Shown piece by piece: positions 58,259 to 64,000 of a stretch of 64,000 bases of DNA (positions are counted from its first letter, which is position 1; each line of letters opens with the position of its first letter). The position numbers were made by a program, and so were the translations under genes. A model generated the notes under the pieces. That model was not told the origin of the DNA. It searched no databases and saw only the letters and a program-made list of their open reading frames with translations. The DNA comes from JACRBR01 sp964371355 (GTDB lineage: Bacteria; Chloroflexota; Dehalococcoidia; DSTF01; JACRBR01), in assembly GCA_964371355.1 (NCBI GenBank), contig CAYJMG010000021.1:1-64000 (forward strand), in the 5' to 3' direction.

Positions 58259-58867
58259 TCATGTGCCCTGCGGCTTGCCCTGCAGGTCGAAGCGGAGCCA
58301 TTCGGCGCCCGTGATGCGGGTGTCGGGGATGAGGCAGAGGTTGGTGGCCGTGATCGTCCACGCGTAGTCGCGCCGGCCCAGGAACTCCATCACGCGCGGC
58401 ACGTCGGCCGGCGGTATGCGCCCGGATGCGACGGCGATGTGCGGAAGCCACGTCTCCGCCTCGTACGCGGCGCGCGGGTTGACGGCCACCGGCTGCGCGG
58501 CGTGGTGGATGACGTGGTGCACGTCGTCCAGCGCCTCCGTGCGCGTCACGTGCAGGTACAGCACGGACTGCCGCCCCTCGGCGAGGGCTCTCTCCGTGAG
58601 GGCCCCCTCGCCGGGCGCTCTCTCGGCGGGCGCTCCTTCGGTGATGCCCATGCCGTGTGTCTCGATGCGGAAGGGCGTGCCGCGGGCGGCGATGCGCGCC
58701 AGCACGCCTTCGATGCCCTGTGCGTAGTCCTCGGCGACATGGAAGGTGACGTAGGGGCGCACGGCGCCCGCGAGCCCCCCCAGCCCGAACAGCGCCTTCA
58801 GCTCGCCCCAGATGTTGGCGACCTGGTCGCGCCATGGCTCGTCGATAGCGGTGACAATGGCTTTCAT
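58259..58867 (-). CDS. 2'-5' RNA ligase-like (LigT superfamily) protein with tandem pentapeptide insertion
   Basis: 202 residues. Two-lobed 2H fold: first lobe around PYVTFHVAEDYAQGI, second around AETWLPHIAVASGRI. The usual HxT/S pairs are altered (VTFH and HIAV), so phosphoesterase activity is doubtful. Residues about 76-95 are four tandem five-residue units (EGAPA, ERAPG, EGALT, ERALA) coded by 15-bp repeats at 58583-58642. Stand-alone gene. Confidence 0.72.
   Translation of the reverse strand: MKAIVTAIDEPWRDQVANIWGELKALFGLGGLAGAVRPYVTFHVAEDYAQGIEGVLARIAARGTPFRIETHGMGITEGAPAERAPGEGALTERALAEGRQSVLYLHVTRTEALDDVHHVIHHAAQPVAVNPRAAYEAETWLPHIAVASGRIPPADVPRVMEFLGRRDYAWTITATNLCLIPDTRITGAEWLRFDLQGKPQGT
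58583..58642. repeat. Four tandem 15-bp units in frame in the LigT-like gene
   Basis: Units at 58583, 58598, 58613 and 58628, each GRGSGCTCYYTCSGY-like, adding five residues apiece. A surface loop is the likely site. Confidence 0.8.
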
Positions 58868-59008
58868 CGGTAGTCGTTGGCCGGCAGGCGTTGGTCGTTA
58901 GCCGTTTGGGTGTTGCTCGGTCGTCAGCTGCAGTTTGCGCGATCACACGGGCTCAGGACACTTGTCCAAACCACGAGCCAGGCGCCACCACCTACTAACG
59001 CCTAACGC

Positions 59009-59707
59009 CTAACGACTAAAGCCCAGCCCCGCGGTCCGCAGGCTGATATACCGGCTCCCTCCGATGATGACGTGGTCGTGCAGCTCGATGTCGAGCAGCG
59101 CACCGGCTTCGACGAGGCCCTTGGTCATCATGATGTCGCTGGCGGACGGTGTCGGGTCGCCCGATGGGTGGTTGTGCACGAGCACCACGGCCGAAGCGTT
59201 CGCACGGATGGCGTCGCGCAGCAACTCGCCGTGGCGGACGGGCGTCGTGTGCACGCTGCCACGATAGACCTCGGTCCACCCCATCAGCCGCAGACGCGTG
59301 TCTAGCTGGTACACGCGCACCGCCTCTTGCTTCAGCAGCGACATCTCCTGCAGGACCAGGTCGGCGATGTCCTCCGGGTTCTGCAGCCGCGGCCGCGACT
59401 CCGCCGAGAGGCTGGCCGCGCGGATGCCGAGCGTGACCGCGGCCAGCAGCTCGGACGCCTTCGCCGGGCCCAGGCCGGGCGTGGCGCACAGCTCGGCGTG
59501 CGAGGCCTGCGCGAGCCCCGCCACGCTGCCGAACCGGATGAGCAGCTCCTGCGCCAGCGCCACGGCGCTCTTCCCGCGCGCCCCCGTGCGCAGCAGGATC
59601 GCGACAAGCTCCGCGTTCGAGAGCGCGGCGGGCCCGAAGTCGCGGAGCCGTTCGCGCGGCCGCTCGGCCGCGGGTAAATCGTGGATGAGGGTCACACGGC
59701 CAGTCAT
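59009..59707 (-). CDS. radC: RadC/JAB-domain protein
   Basis: 232 residues. UPF0758 helix-hairpin-helix part (ALSNAELVAILLRTG, TPGLGPAKASELLAA) followed by a JAMM metalloprotease-type site: His178, His180, Ser182 and Asp191 of HNHPSGDPTPSASD. Long linked to DNA repair but its role is not established. The stop codon lies in a TAACGCC-type stutter (58993-59011). Confidence 0.92.
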   Translation of the reverse strand: MTGRVTLIHDLPAAERPRERLRDFGPAALSNAELVAILLRTGARGKSAVALAQELLIRFGSVAGLAQASHAELCATPGLGPAKASELLAAVTLGIRAASLSAESRPRLQNPEDIADLVLQEMSLLKQEAVRVYQLDTRLRLMGWTEVYRGSVHTTPVRHGELLRDAIRANASAVVLVHNHPSGDPTPSASDIMMTKGLVEAGALLDIELHDHVIIGGSRYISLRTAGLGFSR

Positions 59708-59850
59708 GAGGCCGTGATCCTATCAGAACAAGTGTTCGCTGTCTAGCCAGCTCGTCAGCCGGTCGGCTTTGTCAGCGCGTCAGTGCGCCAGCCGGTGAGC
59801 TTGTGAGCTTGTTAGCTGCATGAACCGGCTGGCTCCGCCCTTGTGATCCT

Positions 59851-59874
59851 CGCAGCGCGGGCTTTCAGCCCGCG
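59851..59874 (-). repeat. Interspersed hairpin element, copy 3 (inverted)
   Basis: CGCAG then CGCGGGC (59856-59862), loop TTTCA, GCCCGCG (59868-59874): the reverse complement of the copy at 19809. Confidence 0.75.
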
Positions 59875-59892
59875 CGGTGCTGCTCGCGGTGG

Positions 59893-60260
59893 AATTGCTC
59901 GGCAGAAAAGGCTTTTGGGGCGCTCGTTTCTGGCCAGGACCCGTTCCGGAAATTGCTGAACAGATCTCGGCTGTGGGAGCACAGCCGGTCCCCTGTGGCG
60001 AATCTGATCGAGGGACGGCTGTACCACACGACATTGCTCGGCAGTTTTCGGGTTGTGGGGGCTCGGCCGGTCTCGTGGGGCGACTCTGATCGACGGGCGG
60101 CTGGCCACGCGACATTGCTCGGCAGTTTTCGGTTTTCTGCCGCCGGGTCCTGGTCTGCGGTCATCGCGACGCCTTTCAAATTGTCAAGGAACCGGATTCG
60201 ATTCGGGCCGGCGAATTTTAGATTCGGTTGTTCGGCGGTTTTCGTGTCCTGGGCGCCGGT
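59893..60260. repeat. Imperfect 81-bp tandem repeats
   Basis: Units begin with ATTGCTCGGCAG at 60033 and 60114 and, degenerate, at 59952; the spacing 59952-60033-60114 is exactly 81. Partial copies begin at 59893 and about 60228. Units share TCTGATCGA and GGCCGGT blocks. 81 is a multiple of three, so frames stay open through it. The first unit contains the palindrome CGGCTGTG-GGAG-CACAGCCG (59968-59987). Confidence 0.75.
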
Positions 60261-60589
60261 GCTGGCGGTGGCGGGCAATGTCCACGGCCAGCACTCGGCG
60301 TGGGGGCGATGGTAGAGGGGCCGGAAGGCGATCTCCAAGCGCGCCAGATCACTTTGGTGAAAAAGTTGGTGAGGGTCTTACGCCCGGGGCTGTCCCTCCT
60401 GGGCACGACGGCACGACGTGCGGTGAGGCGGCGGGCTTCCGGCGGAGCTGTCTCGCGCGGCGACTCTGCGAGAAGCTCCGCGGCTACTTCGCGGTGGCGA
60501 CGGCACCGCGCCGGTCATCCGGTGGGGCGTCGCGGGATCGCGGTGTTCTGACGGGCGATCTCCGCACGCGGGCAGCACCGCGCGGGCGG

Positions 60590-60611
60590 TAACCCCGCCC
60601 TGGCGGGGTTA
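60590..60611. terminator. Strong hairpin in the repeat-rich gap
   Basis: TAACCCCGC (60590-60598) pairs with GCGGGGTTA (60603-60611), loop of four. No T-run. Confidence 0.4.
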
Positions 60612-60708
60612 ACCCCGGGAACCCGGAGCGGGGGCAGGGAACCACCGGAAGCACGCGCTGCGGGATCGACGGAGGTGCTAACGACCTAACAAGCTCACCG
60701 GCTCACGC

Positions 60709-60780
60709 ACTGAGACACTGAGACACTGAGACACTGAGACACTGAGACACTGAGACACTGACGCGCTGACACACTGACAC
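60709..60780. repeat. 8-bp stutter array (ACTGAGAC)
   Basis: Six exact tandem copies of ACTGAGAC from 60709, then three decayed units (ACTGACGC, GCTGACAC, ACTGACAC). It abuts the stop codon of the minus-strand gene at 60782. Confidence 0.9.
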
Positions 60781-60781
60781 C

Positions 60782-61522
60782 CTACACCCGGATCGTCTTC
60801 ATGTCGTCCGCAATGAGGATGCCGGCCTCGGTGATGGTGGGCGGCGCTTCGCCGGCGCCGATGTGCGTCAGCACGAAGCGCGTACCGGGCGAGATCGTGC
60901 GGCGCAGCTCGAGGATGTTGCTGGGGGTGAGGTGGATGGGGCCGCAGGTCTCGTTCCAGCACGAGCATTCGGCCACGAACACGTCGGCGCCGTCGGCCAG
61001 CGGCACCAGCGCGTCGCACATCGCGCTGTCGCCGGTGTAGGCCAGCGTGGAGCCGCCGATGTCGACCCGAAAGCCGAAGGACTCGAGGTCGGGCACGTGG
61101 CGCACCTTGTAAGCGGTGAACGCGCAGTCGCCGCACGACCCGGACCGGCCGTCCTTCACCTCCACGAACGTCAGGTCGTAGCCGCGCGACTGCTTGCGAT
61201 ACACGTTGGCGAACGCGAGGTTCGTCGAGGCCTCGACGCGCTTCTGGATGCCGGGCGGGCCGACGATCGTCAGCGGCTTGTTGCGGGGGGCGCGCTCGGC
61301 GTAGTCGAGCAGCAGGAACGGCAGGCCGAAGTAGTGGTCGCCGTGGAAGTGGCTGATGAAGATGACCTCGATGTCGCGGATGTCCTTGCCCAGCCTGTTC
61401 ATGTGGGGCAGCAGCGTGGGCGGCGCGTCGAACAGGTAGCGGTCGTTGACCAGGAAGGCGCTCCAGTATCGCGTCGGAGCGAACGCGTTGCCCGTGCCGA
61501 GGAAGGTCAGGTCCAGTGTCAT
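60782..61522 (-). CDS. RNase Z-like metallo-beta-lactamase-fold hydrolase
   Basis: 246 residues. Zn site SHFHGDH (His58, His60, Asp62, His63), FLGTGNAFAPTR start, HVPDLESFGFRV, YTGDSAMCD, an ECSCWNE turn and LTHIG His. Closest to the RNase Z/arylsulfatase group, but shorter (about 246 against 305) and without a clear tRNA-binding exosite, so the tRNA 3'-processing role is not certain. Confidence 0.82.
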   Translation of the reverse strand: MTLDLTFLGTGNAFAPTRYWSAFLVNDRYLFDAPPTLLPHMNRLGKDIRDIEVIFISHFHGDHYFGLPFLLLDYAERAPRNKPLTIVGPPGIQKRVEASTNLAFANVYRKQSRGYDLTFVEVKDGRSGSCGDCAFTAYKVRHVPDLESFGFRVDIGGSTLAYTGDSAMCDALVPLADGADVFVAECSCWNETCGPIHLTPSNILELRRTISPGTRFVLTHIGAGEAPPTITEAGILIADDMKTIRV

Positions 61523-62022
61523 AGCGGGCGGTGGACCGCGGGCCGTGGAGGGTGGACGGTGGACACGGGACAGGGGACCGCCGCTCGGACCACGGCGCGG
61601 GAAGAGTCCGGGGGCTGCCGGTGGGACGGACGAGATGCTGCGCTGCCCTCAGCACGACGTGGCGACCGACGACTGTTGACTGGCGACCGGCGTTTGTCCA
61701 CTGACGGAAGTTATAGCAGGGTTGGCGGCTGGAGGTTAGAGGCGGAAGTCGGGGCGTTGGGGTTCGTGGTCGGATGCTGGAAGCCGCGCAGTGTCGCCGC
61801 CACATCGCCCCGCGATACTCGCGAAGCGCGGGCCAGCGCGTCCGCAGGGGCGCCGCCTGCCGCGCCCTCCCCCGGTCGATCATCGCCGTCTCGATTCCGG
61901 GGGCATCGCGCGGCCGCGGATAGGCGGGACGGCCCGGAAGGGGGGCCGGGCCGTCCCCAGTCCGCGGGCGAGGGCGCCCGCGCTCCATTCCTGTGTACGC
62001 CCACGTAGGCGCGCTGCCGCGG
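61523..62022. other. 500-base intergenic stretch
   Basis: Holds a GTGGACGG-type stutter (about 61530-61580), a GGCGACC stutter near 61655-61700, nothing like a gene, and two hairpins at its right end that end the next minus-strand gene. Confidence 0.6.
61926..61957 (-). terminator. Terminator of the secreted protein gene at 62023
   Basis: Perfect 12-bp stem, GGGACGGCCCGG (61926-61937) with CCGGGCCGTCCC (61946-61957), 66 bases beyond the stop. A second GCGGGC/GCCCGC hairpin is at about 61963-61981. Confidence 0.6.
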
Positions 62023-62808
62023 CTACGGCGTGCCCGTCGGCGTTGGCGTGTCGGTGGGCGCGGGGGTGGGCGTCGATGTCGCCGTCGTCGTGCCCGGCGT
62101 CGCCGTCGAGCCTTCGACCTCGATGTTGTCGCTGACGACCGGGTCGGTCGGCGTATTGTCCTCCAGGCCGTCGACCCAGACGTCCACGTGGTCCAGCGTG
62201 GCGTCTTCGGGCACGTCGACGGTCACCGAGAAGGTGTCGTTCTCGTCCTCGTCCAGGTCGTTGACCGTCGTGTCCTTGCCGGTGACGACGATGTCGCCGT
62301 CGTCGTTGTAGACGACCACGCATGCGGCCGGCTCCTCCAGCGTGTCGTCATCGTCGTTGGTGATCGTGCCCTCGACGGTCAGCGACTCGCCCGTCAGCAT
62401 GGCGCCGAGCGCGGTGAAGGACACGTCGCCCGGGACGGTGTCGCCCACCTCGAAGCCGGGGTCCTCGGAGAAGTTGGCGAGGCGCGCGAGGGCGAAGTCG
62501 GTCTCGCCCGCGGCCTGGCTGCTGGCGGCCGAGAAGAAGTCCGACGCGCCGTCCTGCAGCGACCGCAGGCACCCGTCGACGGTCGTCGTCTGGACGACGC
62601 TGTTGTTGCCATCCTCCAGGAAGGCGACGCGGATCCGGTGGTGCAGGATGTTCACGCCGCTGTCGTTCTGGATCTCGCCCGCGAAGGTGTCGTGTTCGCC
62701 GATGAGGTTGAAGGACTCGTTGGTGATGATGCAGGTCTGGGCCATGGCGGCCAGTCCGGCGGCCGCGAGCACGCCGAGCGGCAGTAGTCGCTTCATGCTG
62801 CGCTGCAT
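62023..62808 (-). CDS. Secreted protein with FxLYD-like domain and Thr/Pro tail
   Basis: 261 residues. Signal peptide (basic MQRSMKR, hydrophobic LLPLGVLAAAGLAAMA). Mature part begins like FxLYD domains (ITNESFNLIGEHDTFAGEIQN), and a second unit around GTITNDDDDTLEEPAACVVVYN matches the following upstream gene. The end is a TPTP stalk, as in cell-surface proteins. AGGAGG lies four bases before ATG 62808. Paralogue of the protein at 62989. Confidence 0.78.
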   Translation of the reverse strand: MQRSMKRLLPLGVLAAAGLAAMAQTCIITNESFNLIGEHDTFAGEIQNDSGVNILHHRIRVAFLEDGNNSVVQTTTVDGCLRSLQDGASDFFSAASSQAAGETDFALARLANFSEDPGFEVGDTVPGDVSFTALGAMLTGESLTVEGTITNDDDDTLEEPAACVVVYNDDGDIVVTGKDTTVNDLDEDENDTFSVTVDVPEDATLDHVDVWVDGLEDNTPTDPVVSDNIEVEGSTATPGTTTATSTPTPAPTDTPTPTGTP

Positions 62809-62933
62809 TGCGCCTCCTCCTCACTGTGGTGGCAGGGTGTGAGGTCAGCGTACGGGAGGGTGCTAACGGTCGCCTTGCGGATGCCACGGGCGGAAGTTGC
62901 AGCACCGCATCAGTCACCAGCGTGTAAAAGGAA

Positions 62934-62956
62934 GGGCCGCCCATTTCGGGCGGCCC
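62934..62956 (-). terminator. Intrinsic terminator of the partial secreted-protein gene
   Basis: GGGCCGCCC (62934-62942) and GGGCGGCCC (62948-62956), loop ATTTC, then CCTTTTA on the minus strand; 33 bases past the stop at 62989. Confidence 0.8.
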
Positions 62957-62988
62957 CTCCTACACTCACTCTTTCGTGCGCAGCCGAG

Positions 62989-64000
62989 CTAGCTGGTCAC
63001 GATCGCGGTGCTGGTGTCGGATGTCAGCCCCGCGCTCGATGCTGTGATCGTGTTCGTGCCTGCGAGGCTGATCTCGCAGCTCGCAAACGTTGCGACTCCA
63101 GCGACTGCGGCAAGCGGGTTGGTTGTGCAGCTCAACGCACCCGGGCCCGCGCCGCCAATAGTCAGCGTGATCGACGCGACGCTGGTGGTCACGGTGTTCC
63201 CGCCAGCGTCCTGCACGGTCACGACTGGTTGCTGCGCGAAGTCGGTAGCCGCTGTAGCCACGGCGCTTGGCTCCGTCGTGAACGTCAGCTTCGCGGCAGG
63301 TCCGACAGTGATGTCGAAGGTGCTGCTGGTGGCCGTGGTGAGGCCCGACGCCGTCGCCTTGAGCTTGTAGTCGTCACCGTCGAGGTTGATGCTGCAATCC
63401 TCGAAGGTAGCGACGCCGTTCACCGCGGCGACGGACGGGTCGTCACAGGTGAGGACGCCGGCCGCGTCACCGCCGCTGTCGTAGGCGAGGGTGATCGTGT
63501 CATCGGCGCTGACGACGGTGTTCCCTTCGTCGTCGACGATCTTCACCTTCACGTCGCTCGCGAAGTCCACGCCGCCGGTGGAATCCTGCGGCTGGACGCT
63601 GAACGCCAGGTCCTCGGCATCGCCCACTTCGGTGACGCCGTTCGCGGTGTCGGACTCGGGCTTGGTGGGCACGCCGCCCTCCAGGCCGTCCACGTGCACG
63701 TCGACCTCATCGACCTCGGTCGTGCTGTCGGGGACGGTGAACGTCAGGGTGAAGGAGTACTCGTCGTCCTCTTCAAGGTCGCCGGAGCCGCTGTCGCGGA
63801 AGACCTTCACGACGTTGCCGGAGGTGTCGCGGACGACGATGCAGACGACGGGGTCGTCCAGGTCGTCGCCGTCTTCATTCTTGATTGTGCCGACGACCGT
63901 CAGCTCCTCGCCCTCGCGGGTGATCGAGGTGATCGTGATCGTGACGTCACCGGTCTCTGGCGAACCGGCCTTCAGCGTGCTGTCGAAGGCGATGCGCGAG
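62989..64000 (-). CDS. Secreted multidomain protein, N-terminus cut by the window end
   Basis: At least 337 residues; the frame stays open to base 64000, so the start is outside. The first visible part is an FxLYD-like domain (VGTIKNEDGDDLDDPVVCIVV) matching the neighbour at 62023, including a D-V-HVDGLE tail. Then come two or three Ig-like beta-sandwiches of the invasin/Big type (LAFSVQPQDSTGGVDFASDV, LTFTTEPSAVATAATDFAQQ) that end NTITASSAGLTSDTSTA. Expected on the cell surface. Nothing suggests an enzyme. Confidence 0.75.
   Translation of the reverse strand, partial: SRIAFDSTLKAGSPETGDVTITITSITREGEELTVVGTIKNEDGDDLDDPVVCIVVRDTSGNVVKVFRDSGSGDLEEDDEYSFTLTFTVPDSTTEVDEVDVHVDGLEGGVPTKPESDTANGVTEVGDAEDLAFSVQPQDSTGGVDFASDVKVKIVDDEGNTVVSADDTITLAYDSGGDAAGVLTCDDPSVAAVNGVATFEDCSINLDGDDYKLKATASGLTTATSSTFDITVGPAAKLTFTTEPSAVATAATDFAQQPVVTVQDAGGNTVTTSVASITLTIGGAGPGALSCTTNPLAAVAGVATFASCEISLAGTNTITASSAGLTSDTSTAIVTS

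Larger units (their letters stand above)
59708..60781. other. Gene-poor kilobase of repeats
   Basis: 1074 bases between radC and the RNase Z-like gene. Contents in order: CAGC/GTCAG stutter (59745-59815), inverted copy of the hairpin element (59851-59874), 81-bp tandem repeats (59893-60260), GC-rich DNA without a convincing gene, a TAACCCCGCC / GGCGGGGTTA hairpin (60590-60611), and the 8-bp array at 60709. Several open frames exist (up to 179 codons) but none has a ribosome site with conserved-looking sequence. Confidence 0.7.

Noticed and set aside
60053..60592. Open frames of 107-179 codons in the repeat region
   Set aside because: No ribosome site, Arg/Gly/Ala-rich, overlap the 81-bp repeats in several frames.
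60709..60780. CRISPR array
   Set aside because: Units are 8 bp with no spacers, and no cas genes are present.
1..64000. tRNA, rRNA, insertion sequences or prophage
   Set aside because: No T-loop/anticodon arm pattern, rRNA motif, transposase or phage gene was recognised; the compositional style is even throughout apart from the AT-richer riboswitch and two-component promoter regions.

Overview
The window is 64 kb of gene-dense, high-GC chromosomal DNA. It has no rRNA, tRNA, insertion sequence, prophage or CRISPR array that I can find. Likely source: an uncultivated Chloroflexota bacterium (Dehalococcoidia-like), judged from proline/threonine-rich lipoproteins with TPTP linkers, a rpsF-ssb-rpsR cluster without rplI, many TTG/GTG starts behind strong Shine-Dalgarno sites, a ydaO-type c-di-AMP riboswitch, and no outer-membrane genes. 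The phylum is an inference from gene content and style, not from a marker-gene tree.

Layout. 0-5 kb: end of an unknown gene, larC, a lipoprotein, a flavin reductase facing a TetR regulator, then a site-2-protease-like protein coupled to an HD protein. 5-8 kb: tyrA-aroA-gmk operon with ATGA overlaps. 8-13.6 kb: hypothetical, beta-propeller, MFS and small genes. 13.6-17.3 kb: an OmpR-type two-component system behind an unusual pair of overlapping inverted repeats, then a sugar nucleotidyltransferase. 17.3-21.2 kb: a possible toxin-antitoxin pair, GrpB-like, M20 amidohydrolase, PH-like membrane protein and HAD phosphatase. 21.2-28 kb: a five-gene minus-strand operon (Gfo/Idh oxidoreductase, D-aminoacylase, cupin, crotonase, Cys-rich protein) divergent from a complete polar amino-acid ABC transporter. 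28-32.7 kb: ComB-like, SDR, and an HxlR regulator divergent from a DHA2 efflux pump with an operator on the promoter. 32.7-35.3 kb: Ada/AlkA fusion divergent from SRPBCC-ogt (alkylation repair). 35.3-38.2 kb: BatA and a BatB-BatC fusion. 38.2-43.5 kb: EEP nuclease, crotonase, Dph6-like, GAF, and an isomerase-monooxygenase-oxidoreductase operon.

43.5-45 kb holds the strongest regulatory find: a near-consensus promoter, a full c-di-AMP riboswitch and a lone 68-residue zinc-ribbon protein. 45-51 kb: rpsF-ssb-rpsR, then a four-gene ATGA-coupled run (PPIase, hom, coiled-coil protein, thrC). dnaA follows on the other strand with its own promoter but no neighbouring dnaN. 52.8-58.9 kb: PAP2 enzyme, cysteine desulfurase, Lon-N protein, VOC protein, DUF35-thiolase pair and a LigT-like protein. 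59-61.5 kb: radC, a non-coding repeat-rich kilobase, and an RNase Z-like enzyme. 62-64 kb: two secreted paralogues, the second cut by the window end.

A second theme is repeats. A palindrome family sits between genes and, in two genes, inside the reading frame. An interspersed hairpin element occurs three times. Short 8-bp stutter arrays recur between genes, and there is one 81-bp tandem array.
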